DNA of 60,000 nucleotides from Liolophura sinensis. Its lineage: Eukaryota > Mollusca > Polyplacophora > Chitonida > Chitonidae. Shown here one piece after another: positions 1 through 10,367 of the stretch (position 1 is its first letter; every line of letters starts with the position of its first letter). The position numbers and the translations under genes were made by a program. Below the pieces are notes generated by a model. The model did not search any database. It worked only from the letters and a program-made list of their open reading frames with translations, and was not told the origin of the DNA. Location: NCBI RefSeq assembly GCF_032854445.1, contig NC_088306.1, positions 21,053,764 through 21,113,763 on the forward strand, given 5' to 3'.

Positions 1-146
1 GGCATGACAGACGTAAATATAAGCAAAAGTCGGTTATGAACTAAACGACATTGGTTCTTCTCTGAAGATCACATGCGATAATACCTAGTTAACAATGCAA
101 GAAATTTGAAAGGTGTCAACACAAGAACCACAATCACAGATCTATC

Positions 147-1253
147 ATGGAGATTCCAGAGTCAATCATTCCCTTCAACTTCACCAACTGTAGCACAAGC
201 CTTGCTGAAGTCGGTCAGACAAACATCACCTTGCGTCCGATTTTCGCGAGCGAAGTTGCTCAGGCTGACCTCTCTGTTCCTGTGTGGCATCAAATTTACA
301 CTGTCTGTGTCTCAGTGGTGGCCAAACTAGCTAATCCTATCGTCATTATCTGCTTGTGGCGAGATCCCGGTTCGGAGGTTTCTGGCTTCTCTACCTACGC
401 TGTCTCAGTGGCGTTCACCGATTTACTGGTAGGTGTAGTTCTTATGCCTGTTAAATTTATTGAAGCGATGTTGACAACGTGGCCCTTTGGACTCGCTGGC
501 TGCATTTTGTGGAGACAAATCGATTTTGGACTGACTTCTGTGTCCGTGTTTCTCTTTCTGGCCATGGGTTACGATCGGTACCGTTGTGTGACAGCCCCTC
601 TACAGTATCGTTCTCAGTTTAAGACAACCAAGGCGGCTTGGATATCGGTATTTGTGTGGATAGTAGGCTTTGTTTTATGGACACCGTATTTATTACTGAA
701 AATATTTATGCATCAGGTCAACTGCATTTTGTTTACTTTTGGACCTAATGTTTTAGAGGTTATCCAATTTACTGTAGCCTACTACATTCCCATTTTAGCA
801 CTTATTATAATGAACAGTATTTTGATATGGACACTGAACACCCGGATTCCCCGATCACAATCGTCAGCAGTCAACAGCCGGCGGACGCCAGCTGACATTT
901 CAACGGTGACTGACGTCAATGGGCATCACTCCAGGTCATGTGAACCTGTGACAAATGTGTCCGTAATGGGAGTGAACAGAGGATATGTGGCGAAGAAGAG
1001 GCGTTCAGGAATGGCCTCAAATTATAAAATTGTCCTCCTGGTGGTCGTGTTTTGTGTATGTTGGCTGCCATATTGCATCACGTGGCCTGCAAATGGGCTG
1101 TGTCCCACGTGCATTTCAGAAGAAATCAGATATATTTTTGGATACTTTCCTTATGGACAATCGGCCATTAATCCGTTGATCGTTATTTGCACAAGTCCAC
1201 AAATTCGTACCAAGCTAGCTCGCGCATGCACTGTGCATTTACGGAAAAAGTAA
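147..1253 (+). CDS. Aminergic-like class A GPCR, copy 1 (single exon)
   Basis: A 368-residue intronless seven-transmembrane receptor of the rhodopsin class, expected at the plasma membrane. Residues seen: N63 (1.50), D92 (2.50), C119 (3.25), the aminergic aspartate D126 (3.32), D143-R144-Y145, W171 (4.50), ECL2 C193, P215 (5.50), F302/W306/P308 in TM6, a Cys pair C319/C322 in ECL3, Y336 (7.43) and N342-P343. Position 7.53 is V346, not the usual Tyr of NPxxY. TM5 has Q207 (5.42) and A211 (5.46) and so lacks catechol-binding serines; the overall pattern is nearest muscarinic/histamine-type receptors, but the ligand cannot be assigned. The N-terminus has N-glycosylation sites in NFTNCS and NIT. 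ICL3 is short (about 60 residues). The start is the ATG shared with the paralogs at 4748 and 54515. Odd: TM1 reads AKLANP where the paralogs have ATPANL, which puts a Lys and a Pro in the membrane segment. Confidence 0.9.
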   Translation: MEIPESIIPFNFTNCSTSLAEVGQTNITLRPIFASEVAQADLSVPVWHQIYTVCVSVVAKLANPIVIICLWRDPGSEVSGFSTYAVSVAFTDLLVGVVLMPVKFIEAMLTTWPFGLAGCILWRQIDFGLTSVSVFLFLAMGYDRYRCVTAPLQYRSQFKTTKAAWISVFVWIVGFVLWTPYLLLKIFMHQVNCILFTFGPNVLEVIQFTVAYYIPILALIIMNSILIWTLNTRIPRSQSSAVNSRRTPADISTVTDVNGHHSRSCEPVTNVSVMGVNRGYVAKKRRSGMASNYKIVLLVVVFCVCWLPYCITWPANGLCPTCISEEIRYIFGYFPYGQSAINPLIVICTSPQIRTKLARACTVHLRKK

Positions 1254-4200
1254 ATACTTTCCCGGTAAGGGTTTTCGCTATTCGCTTGTGGTGATTCATC
1301 CATTGTACACGTGATAAGCAATTACTTATGAGAACGAGGAGCTTGAGCCCCCAGGTCCTGTGTTACCCCTTACCAGATGTGTACCCGAGATCAAACACCT
1401 CAAGCGATTGCCGATAACCTACTGTGTTAATGACGCCATGTGCTTCATTTTGCGTATTGCCCATTTTCGAGGATCATTCTTGTTGTATTGAAAGATAATG
1501 ACATTGGGCAGAAGATACCAAACTTTTTGAAATGTCCACACAACGACCCAGGCTGAAACACAAAACAAGTTTTGTGTATCCCTGGAGGAACACTTTTGGA
1601 TGTTTCTGGTAGCATCAGTGTTAGACCAATAATATTTGTTCATGACATGTTCTTAGCTCAGTGACATTTACTCAGATGGGGTACCCTAGATGGACAAAGA
1701 CATGTTCTACATGAAAAATTTTACATATCAGAAATAGAAAGAGCTTTGTAGCTTGTCGGTGCTATTTTCTTAGCACATAGTGATTCCTGGTGGATTAATA
1801 TATACTGTCTATGTTTGCTTTTTATCAACATTATTTTGAGTTTTTCGTTGTAAGATATGCCAGAATGCAAATGTTTAGATATGTGACATTAGGAAACGCT
1901 TAAATACGTTCATTCTACGCACGATTCTCCCCAGGGGGATAAGGAAAGGACCTGGTGCGGTCAGGCGGAGAATCGGCCCCAGAGAGGTACGATAAGAAAG
2001 TGCTAATTTCAAAATGCCAGTACAATTCAGTAAATTTCGGAATCAGTAGTATAAGACTTGGTCGAAGCACACATGAAAATTATAATTTTGTAGAAGAGAT
2101 GGTTGCTTAGGAATAACCCTTTAAAAATGCACACTCGATCAAAAGTGCAAATTTTTCGTTTAAACGAGGCACTGTGTTTTTTATTTACAGTATGAAGATT
2201 AACGTAAACTAGAAAAATATCTTTACTGAAAGTTTCTTCTGTGTTTTTTTTCTACGTGCTGTCAAAGTTTCGTTGGTTAACATTTGTCTTCATATGTAAA
2301 ACAAAAGCTTCATAATGTGATGAGTTTCGTCATGTTTTAGCAAGTGTAAAATCTGTGTTTTGGGCCACGATCTGTCAGGCATTTTCCACAGTACACTGGA
2401 CTAATAAAGTTACTGCGGAGAAAAGGTTGCATATCGGGTAAAAGTACGAATCTTTGTGCATCTTGTTGTTTTTTTTCGTTGAAAACATGCTTTTGAATGA
2501 GTAAGGATGTAGGCCGTCTTGCATTGAATAAGTGTTATCATGGATTAGATTGGATAAGCAATGATGTTACGTGATATATGTCAACCATAGGGACATCATA
2601 CGTGAATCCTGGCTGAGAGTACTGTTACGCGTAGAGGAAGTTTAAGGCTGAAATTAATATTTGTTATATATCTATTTAATTGATTGGTGCTTAACGGCGT
2701 GCTCAAGAATTTTTCAGAAAGTTACATTTGTAGTTCAGCGATTTTCATAACTCTACAATGCCTAATGCAAAAAAAAAGGTATTTCTCTGTGACTGGAGCC
2801 GGATATAAGTTTTTTAGTTTACGACTTATACATCGATTCAGCGCATGTTTGGAGCTTTATAAGCCGCATGCTTGCCATATATCAGAAACGGACCAGTAAA
2901 ATAGAAATGAAAAAAGTAGCCTTACGAGTGTGTATCAGCAGCCGTCACTCACAGATGTAGTCAGTTTCGCTACTTAAGGTTCACAGATCAAACGGGCATG
3001 TTTGTTCTGTACAAATGGAGAAGGTATACTGTTTGTTCTTGTGTGGAAAACGTCAATAATTAAAGCTTTCTCTCTCTACTCGTTGCATTTGCTTTGGCCG
3101 GTTTTATCAGAAAACATGTTAATCAATTCGTTATTATTTGAACTGATTTATAATTGGTGACTGACTACATGTTTGCTTTGACATTATGGACACCTCTTGG
3201 TGAAAATAGAGACACTTAACTGTTGCGTTTCTACTACACCTGTGCAGCAGGAGTTCAGGCAAGCCAGTGGTGAAAGACATTGTAGAGAATCTGTAGTGAA
3301 TCCGGTTACGGACAGCATTACTAGAGGTGAATGTGCAGTGATGTTAATTGAAATATATTTGACGTTACTGGTCTAACTTTACAAGGTACATTAATAGGTT
3401 AAAATATTTTAAAAGACATCCATGGCTGCGGTACTGCACAGGTGGCGTTAAGCCATTATTATTCACTCGTGATACTGGGACACTGTGACGACCATTGTGT
3501 GCGTTACCTTGCTGAACCATTAAACCAAAGACACAAGGACAACCAGAGCTAAAGAAACCACCGGGATTAGAATCAGTGCCTATCTCGGTGCTTCCGTCAG
3601 TCAATTTCCTTCTTCAAGCACAGGGGAGATCAGTGAAATGTCTGACGAATTTAGTTAAATCTCACAAATTTCTTTTCGAAGAACCAAGGTCTCAACAGTC
3701 ATTCCAAGACCGGCATCTCAAGGTGCAGGTCAGAACGCACAACCTGATTTACTCGGACGTTATGTAGAACTTACGAATATATGAAAATAGGTGTGATATA
3801 TCATCGGGACGGTCACATACATTTCTGGGTAAATTACATAAAGGGATATCTCTAGCTCAGCCTTCCTCTCTACGCAGGGATATAAGTTATGGGTCATATT
3901 CAACAAAAACGCACATCACTGAATATGCGTTTTAGGAAATCTGACAACTGCTGCTCACAAAATGAATTCAACGAGTTTGTTGATATAAGGCGTAGGTGAG
4001 TTTTGAGGACCATTTAACACTGAGGACTAGGCAGACTAATGCGGAAAACCATCTTGATACGAAACATTAATTACACCTTAATCAGGTCAGCAGCAAATAT
4101 GAAACTCAATGCTGATTGGCTGATAAACCTCCAAAAATGTCACATTGGGTTACACCTTAATCTTGTTTACCTTAAAAATAATGGAAAACATTACTATTGC

Positions 4201-4747
4201 AAATATTACATGCACTTAAATATTGGATGTTAACTAAACAGGAGGGTTGACATCTTTATGCCAAATGAACGTGTATTTGTTTCTCCATTGTTAATGTGTC
4301 TCCATGATATATCAGAGAGGCTAAGCTGGTGCGTACCGACAACTCAAGGGAGTGTAAGCAAGTTAACGTTGACAAACAGCACGTCTAACTAGCTAAATAT
4401 TTGCTTACGACCAGAAGTGTAAGGTACACATTGACGAGAAAATCAAATTTATAAAAGGGACCGTGATTTGCCGGCTGCATCTGCTAAAACGTCTTGCTAA
4501 AAGGTCTTGCAGCTTTCTCTTATAGTTTGTGACTTCGTTTGATTCCTATATTGAAACTATCAGATGCCTGTTTTCTTCGATGTTACCCATGGTAACAGCA
4601 GGGCATGACAGACGTAAATATAAGCAATAGTCGGTTATGAACTAAACGACATTGGTTCTTCTATGAAGATCATATGCAATAATACCTAGTTATCAATGCA
4701 AGAAATTTGAAAGGTGTCAACACAAGAACCACAATCACAGATCTATC
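1254..4747. repeat. Spacer of 4.6-kb tandem unit (first array)
   Basis: No gene is supported here. The spacer is nearly identical along most of its length to 55568-59168 and, with a large internal gap, to 51773-54514. It is therefore part of a duplicated unit made of GPCR gene plus spacer. Landmarks recurring in all copies include a tail-like SINE relic near 2668-2720 (also near 52978 and 57007). The last 140 bases before 4748 match the bases upstream of the genes at 147 and 54515 and probably include promoter or 5' UTR sequence. Confidence 0.85.
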
Positions 4748-5830
4748 ATGGAGATTCCAGAGTCAATCATTCCCTTCAACTTCACCAACTGTAGCACAAG
4801 CCTTGCTGAAGTCGGTCAGACAAACATCACCTTGCGTCCGATTTTCGCGAGCGAAGTTGCTCAGGCTGACCGCTCTGTTCCTGTGTGGCATCAAATTTAC
4901 ATTGTCTGTGTCTCAGTGGTGGCCACACCAGCTAATCTTATCGTCATTATCTGCTTGTGGCGAGATCCCGGTTCGGAGGTTTCTGGCTTCTCTACCTACG
5001 CTGTCTCAGTGGCGTTCACCGATTTACTGGTAGGTGTAGTTCTTATGCCTGTTAGATTTATTCAAGGGATGTTGACAACGTGGCCCTTTGGACTCACTGG
5101 CTGCATTTTGTGGAGACAAATCGATTTTGGACTGACTTCTGTGTCCGTGTTTCTCTTTCTAGCCATGGGTTACGATCGGTACCGTTGTGTGACAGCCCCT
5201 CTACAGTATCGTTCTCAGTTTAAGACAACCAAGGCGGCTTGGATATCGGTATTTGTGTGGATAGTAGGCTTTATTTTATGGACACCGTATTTATTACTGA
5301 AAATATTTATGCATCAGGTCAACTGCATTTTATTTACCTTTGGACCTAATGTTTTAGAGGTTATCCAATTTACTGTAGCCTACTACATTCCCATTTTGGC
5401 ACTTATTATAATGAACAGTATTTTGATATGGACACTGAACACACGAATTCCTCGATCACAATCGTCAGCAGTCAACAGCCGGCGGACGCCAGCTGACATT
5501 TCAACGGTAACTGACGTCATTGGGCATCAGTCCAGGCCATGTGAACCTGTGATGAATGTTTCCGTAATGGTGTCAAAGAAGAAACATTCTAAAATGACCT
5601 CCATTTATAAGATCGTCATCCTGGTTGTCGTTTTCTCTGTGTGTTGGCTGCCATATTGCATCACGTGGCCATTGGATGGACTGTGTCGCATGTGCATATC
5701 GGGTGAGGTCAGACAAATTTGTGCACTCCTCACCTATGGACAGTCCGCCATTAATCCGTTGATCGTCATTTGCACAAGTCACCAAATCCGCTCCAAGATA
5801 GCCTGCACATGTGTAAAGCGAACAACGTAA
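4748..5830 (+). CDS. Aminergic-like class A GPCR, copy 2 (mosaic)
   Basis: A 360-residue intronless receptor. From the start to about residue 275 (near base 5570) it is almost identical to the gene at 147, with the same N-terminal NFTNCS motif, D3.32, DRY and YYIP in TM5. After that point it switches abruptly to a different type: the ICL3 end reads SKKKHSKM, as in the genes at 38294 and 44183 (SKK-x-HS/HK), TM6 reads FSVCWLPY, and the tail is distinct. The sequence downstream of the stop also differs from the 4.6-kb spacer. The gene therefore looks like a product of ectopic recombination or gene conversion. It retains N-P in TM7 with V at 7.53. All landmark residues are present, so it is probably functional. 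Confidence 0.9.
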   Translation: MEIPESIIPFNFTNCSTSLAEVGQTNITLRPIFASEVAQADRSVPVWHQIYIVCVSVVATPANLIVIICLWRDPGSEVSGFSTYAVSVAFTDLLVGVVLMPVRFIQGMLTTWPFGLTGCILWRQIDFGLTSVSVFLFLAMGYDRYRCVTAPLQYRSQFKTTKAAWISVFVWIVGFILWTPYLLLKIFMHQVNCILFTFGPNVLEVIQFTVAYYIPILALIIMNSILIWTLNTRIPRSQSSAVNSRRTPADISTVTDVIGHQSRPCEPVMNVSVMVSKKKHSKMTSIYKIVILVVVFSVCWLPYCITWPLDGLCRMCISGEVRQICALLTYGQSAINPLIVICTSHQIRSKIACTCVKRTT

Positions 5831-7549
5831 ATACCGATCAGAGCTAGATCGGTTGAACACTTTTATTGCCGTATAGACATTTCATGATCAAGCATTGATT
5901 ACCGACGGAAAGTAACGAGGTTATAATGTTTGTCCGCCTGTTGTCTTTAACTTTAAAGGCGGAGAAAAAGTAAAAATGAAGTAAGCTTCATACAGAAAGA
6001 ACGTCAAAAGTTATTTGTAAATATGGTTATCAATAATTTTCCGATTTTTCCTCACGGAGAAAAGAACATTTTAAAATAATTTTGTATCTTGACATTTGGG
6101 ACCACCTCTTGGTACACATAGTCTTTCCGTAATAAAGTCCTAAGTAAGGAGGTGACTCATGTCCAGTTAATATATTTGGGCTTGCTTTTGGGTTTTCCTT
6201 CGGTAGAATGTTTTTAACCAATATTTTGATCATATTTATTATAACAACATTTTCCTTGTCATAATTTAGATTTCAAGCATGTGTCTATATATAAACAACA
6301 AATTTACATTCAGACAAATTTATTACACATGCATCACATCATAATATGGAACATTTTTATGGAGAAAAAAACACACACATACCAAAAAAAGTGGTCCCAA
6401 ACATCCACCTTACAAAAATCATGTCCTTTTCGTCCGTTAAAAAATATTGAAAAAAATATTTCAGATCATATTTACGAAAAACTTTTCATGCTTTTTCATC
6501 TGAAATTTGCAATCTAATTAAACACGATGAGTATAATGCCCCCAGCACCTGTACGCCAATGAAAAATTCTAAAGACATATGTAAGGGTGATTTTAGACAT
6601 ACTGTTCGGCATTCTTTCCGCTATCGCTTGCTTCTTCTTGGTGTTCAGTTTCACATAAATATGAAACATTTAGATGACACATTCGGATACAAACTGCATC
6701 TACACTTTGATTTGACTTGAATGTCAGACCATTTTTACTACATATTTACGCATTCCTTTTATTAAGATAAAATAGTTCGACTTAGTGTAAATTGAAGAGA
6801 GCAGACACATTACAACGCTACAAGTCAGAGGATGGTATTGTAATAAAAGTTATTTCAATTAGTTCTGGTGTACACCAGTGTGATGTAAGCAGTGTCTTGA
6901 TAGTCTTCTTCAGGGAATCGACATATTCTAGACCAATAAAGAGTCGCGAGTTCGAATCCAGATTCTGTCTGCTTTCACAACAGCCGGATTGACAATAATT
7001 ACTGAGGTTAAATGCATGAATCCAGTCCTTATTTTATCAGCAGCGGCTCTGAAGTAGTTGACTCGCCATAAAGTACCTGGGGAAGGGCAATGTTTTTTTT
7101 TTCGTTTATATTCATGTACTTAAATATCATCTGGAAGTGTATTAAAAGTAACATTTAATTGCTGAATTAATTTATGCTTGTTTCGCCAAAATGAAGGCCT
7201 GTAAAGAAACAACAGTTCTAAGCTGTTGTCCACATACCATAGTTGAATAGCGGGTTGCTAGAGAGCCTAATGGTGTAACGTTATGCACTGAGTGTTTGGT
7301 TACGACCTTATCTACACAAGGTCAAGGTCATTAAACTATACAATGTCATCAGCATATGTTAATAGCACTTTACTGAAATGAATTCTACGACTCTGCTTTG
7401 ACTGCCTTGTGTCAAGGGAAATGTTACCGCTCCGTTTTCACTCTCTATACTGTAGTTTTATATCATATGACTGTGAAACCAGGTTTCTGATTGTTGACTG
7501 AGCATCCCGAAGGCCTGGCCCCCTTGCATTTGCTGAAGGTGAATGTTTA

Positions 7550-7612
7550 TTGAATGTGACAACACAGCATTTTGAGTAATTCTAGACCAGTGATGTCTAA
7601 TAAATTGCCACA
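7550..7612 (-). repeat. Fragment of dispersed repeat family
   Basis: The reverse complement matches segments at 14255-14315 and 17000-17062. The shared core reads roughly 'cactggtctagaattact' followed by 'gctgtgttgt' or a close variant. A short non-autonomous transposon is likely; its ends were not determined. Confidence 0.5.
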
Positions 7613-7871
7613 ACACTACTGCCTTTTTACCATATCCTTACAATTATTGATTCATGGAAAGGCTTATTAAACATATGTAGGCCTCTATCTTTACTCATAC
7701 AAAAGTACGTTCCCAATAAAGAACTACTAAGATTTCAACTAGGATGTATGAACATGGAGATAGAATAGAAGGAGGCACAATTATGAGGCTTCAAAGTGTT
7801 CGGTGTAGGTTACCGACACCGTGGGGGCCGCTCTCTGTCGTGACAGGAGATCAGAGCTCTCAGGCTTGATC

Positions 7872-7940
7872 AGCGCTTGACGCAAGCGCTCATGCGAGGC
7901 TGTCGAACAGCCAGGACGCGTGTTTTGATAGACTTAAGTC
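7872..7940. other. Cluster of short perfect inverted repeats
   Basis: Within 70 bases there are an 8-bp stem (AGCGCTTG/CAAGCGCT) with a 3-nt loop at 7872-7890, a 6-bp stem (GGCTGT/ACAGCC) with a 3-nt loop at 7898-7912, and a 10-bp palindrome GACTTAAGTC at 7931-7940. The stretch is also richer in GC than its surroundings. Function unknown; it may be part of an old transposon end. Confidence 0.4.
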
Positions 7941-8469
7941 AAGCTCGCGGACATTTGCCGACAGCTCCTGTAATTTTGTGTACTTCAGTTTGTGGGGTTT
8001 TTTTTTTTTGGCTGAACTGGCCGGCGTCTTGATCTTGGAATCACATGAACAAAGGCAGAATATACACGTAGATGTGTAATATTAAAGTTTTTATTAAAGT
8101 CATGTGACTTGTTGATGGTTCTTTATTTAGCGTTTATGCCCACTATGCAATAAGAAACAAAAACTCCAGAAATTATAGGGTCTATATGGTTACAAATGTT
8201 GATCTACAGTTACTGAATTTAATGGATTTATCAGCTTATTGTAAAAGGTTCAGTAAATCTGATAAGTTACATGTTTGTGGTCGATGCATTCCTACGGGTT
8301 TCTTTAATTCGGTTTGGAACAACGTGCAGTTTACATCAAAACGTGACAAGGCTGCATGAAGCCTTTTCATAACTCGATAGACAAGCATGCGTTGAGCGGG
8401 TCAGTCAATTGTAACCAGGCCGAGTAGTGCTCCATATTCTACCTCCATGATATGAATGTATGTTTTTGC

Positions 8470-8745
8470 TTTTACTTTGTACTTAACAGTTTTTCAGCCA
8501 TATGATGACGAGAAGTCATTAGGTGTGTTCATATACTGTTTTCTCTTGCTGGAGGGCGAGTCCATGCCGCCAAAGTCCTGCCACCACTAAAGCATTACGC
8601 CGAAGACACCAGATTTGACACCGCACTCTGTGGCATTATACTGACACCGGGCAAACTAGTCTTGTTTCCTTGCTCTAATTGCTTGTACCATTTTTAAAGT
8701 CTTTGGTATGACCCACCTCGGATTTGATAATAATGTTCTAATCAT
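8470..8745 (-). mobile_element. SINE-like element, second family (copy 1)
   Basis: It aligns over most of its length with 41300-41632. Shared blocks include 'ttttcag..atatga.gac', 'ggcgagt.catg.cgcc', 'ttgctct' and 'ggtatgaccca'. The copy at 41300 ends in a clear tRNA-like head at its right side, which puts sense on the minus strand. This copy lacks most of the head. Confidence 0.55.
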
Positions 8746-8834
8746 TACGCCACGAAGCAGTTCATTGCTGACATGAAGGCGGTTCTGAATGTGACAGGAA
8801 GTGAATCAATGATTGATTGATTGATTATTGCTTA

Positions 8835-8965
8835 ATTTATTTATTTATTTGATTAATGATTTACCCCGTACTGAAGAATATTTCGCCTATACAACACCGG
8901 CCAGCATTATGGTGGTAGGAAACCGATAAAACTACGACCAGATCATGGCTTAACGCTATTTCGGC
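8835..8965 (-). mobile_element. SINE family A, truncated copy
   Basis: Starts with TTTATTTATTTGATT (the reversed AT-rich tail), then the conserved body 'ccgtactgaagaatattt' and 'ccagcattatggtgg'. Sequence after about 8965 no longer matches the body, so the copy is 5'-truncated or rearranged. Confidence 0.65.
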
Positions 8966-9533
8966 AATATTGTTGCCATATGGAGGAGTGGACAGGCTAC
9001 AACTGGAATAAACCGCCCAGTGTGACCAGATGTTAGACAAAACATCAGGCTGTATCCGTGACATCGGCAGTGGATGCAAACAGGGGATAATGTAGAACCA
9101 AACAGCTTAGTAGTGGTGACGACAACGTTCATCGCAATAGAAGAAGGCTTTTACTATTTCGTTTTTGGAACTGACTTCATTCAATGGCATTTAGAAGATG
9201 AGTTAGATAACATAGCAAATATATAGATCACAACTTCTGTTTTTTTCAGTGAGAATCGTTGTGGTATAGGTGCTAATACCGTTATGGAATTGTAATTCAA
9301 TGGTGAAATCAATAAATCGACCATTTAGGCCTTGTCTGTATGTTTACCTTTGGGAAAAGTCGTCTGTCACACCATAACCATATATAACCTTTTAATCGAT
9401 CACTGGGTTAATGGTATAAACAAACCATTCTATAATATCAAGGCAAGCTGAGCAGATTGTTCTCCCCGGATATAAAATCTACCTGTCAATTATTTATGTG
9501 ATCCTTTAGACAATTTTTTATTTGTTCAGTCCG

Positions 9534-10367
9534 TTAGAGATCACGCAACACTCCTTCGAACACGTGACATGCAGAACCAATTAGATACACGTCTGAGAAT
9601 TCCCTCTCACCCACGCCCAAAGCCGTCACCGTTAGTGTCCCAAGACGAACTTTGACATTAACTTTCACTGACGTCGGTTCAGTGAACGCTGACCTCCGAC
9701 TTACCGTAACAAGCGCAGCGCCAGTGGCGCCAGTTCCACACGCCAGCGTCTCGCCGTTGACGCCGCACTCGTAACTTCGCATGGAAATCTCACTCGTTTT
9801 TTCGGGGCAAGTTTGGACGTAAGCTTTGACAAATCCCTCTTTGTGTCCGGTGTCATATATTTTCCGAAGTTCATCGCCATCCTGCTGAACGTCAACGCTT
9901 TCTAGGTCGTCAAAGTATGCAACGAAGGTTAAGGTGCCGGTAAAAATCTGATAATTATTGTTTACCACTCTATCAATCCCCCGGTCTATGTCTTTCATCT
10001 TAAGATGCACCAGGCCAGACTGACTGTCCACACGGCCAACGTGTTCTCCGTCGTATGCACAGAACGTAACATCCTCGTCTGCCGAAGCCAGGCCAAGCTG
10101 AATTGCAAACTTCACAGCACAACGCCCACCGTTCCCGCATAACCCACCTACCCGTCCACCGCTACAGTGGTACACAAACTTAAAAACACAGTAACGGTGT
10201 TGGGCATTCTCACAAGAACGGATCTCGACCAACCCGTCCGCACCAATCCCAGTTCTAGGCTCGCACAATCTGACGACAAAAGTTTCTTGAGAGACGTCTA
10301 TCCGCCTGTCTCTGTTGTCCATAAATATGAAATTGTTTCCCAAACCGTTGTACTTTGAAAATTCCAT
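9534..10367 (-). CDS. dapF: Diaminopimelate epimerase-like protein (bacterial type)
   Basis: A 277-residue intronless gene, near the usual DapF length of about 275. DapF interconverts LL- and meso-diaminopimelate in bacterial and plant lysine synthesis and is not a normal animal enzyme. Motifs seen: NGLGNNF (residues 7-13), GIGADGL (40-46), LCGNGGRC with catalytic Cys C77, and ETLACGTGATGAAL with the second catalytic Cys C210; the C-terminal end FEG is typical. The substrate-binding GxPH motif is replaced (TGTLT, 143-147), the usual NADG before the first Cys reads HCSG, and the Arg after conserved Glu E200 is C201, so substrate use may have changed. An in-frame ATG 27 bases upstream (at 10394) is possible, but the pseudogene copy at 50456 aligns only from the inner ATG, which I chose. 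Base composition is richer in GC than the flanks. Transfer from a bacterium (motifs resemble Bacteroidetes forms) is inferred. Confidence 0.85.
   Translation of the reverse strand: MEFSKYNGLGNNFIFMDNRDRRIDVSQETFVVRLCEPRTGIGADGLVEIRSCENAQHRYCVFKFVYHCSGGRVGGLCGNGGRCAVKFAIQLGLASADEDVTFCAYDGEHVGRVDSQSGLVHLKMKDIDRGIDRVVNNNYQIFTGTLTFVAYFDDLESVDVQQDGDELRKIYDTGHKEGFVKAYVQTCPEKTSEISMRSYECGVNGETLACGTGATGAALVTVSRRSAFTEPTSVKVNVKVRLGTLTVTALGVGEREFSDVYLIGSACHVFEGVLRDL

Larger units (their letters stand above)
5831..9533. other. Intergenic region without supported gene
   Basis: AT-rich sequence between the mosaic GPCR and the dapF-like gene. Open frames here are short and show no recognisable domain. The region contains dispersed-repeat fragments (7550-7612, 8470-8745, 8835-8965) and a cluster of small inverted repeats (7872-7940). 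Confidence 0.6.

Noticed and set aside
985-1179. Overlapping small frame inside GPCR copy 1 (repeated at 55299-55493)
   Set aside because: It is an alternate frame of the receptor coding sequence, shared only because the copies are nearly identical.
5573-5860. Antisense open frame over the end of the mosaic receptor
   Set aside because: Shadow of a coding region; no domain and no start context.
9700-9716. Splice donor (acg|gtaagt) ending an exon inside the dapF-like gene
   Set aside because: The reading frame continues through it with recognisable DapF C-terminal sequence to a normal stop, so the gene is best read as a single exon.
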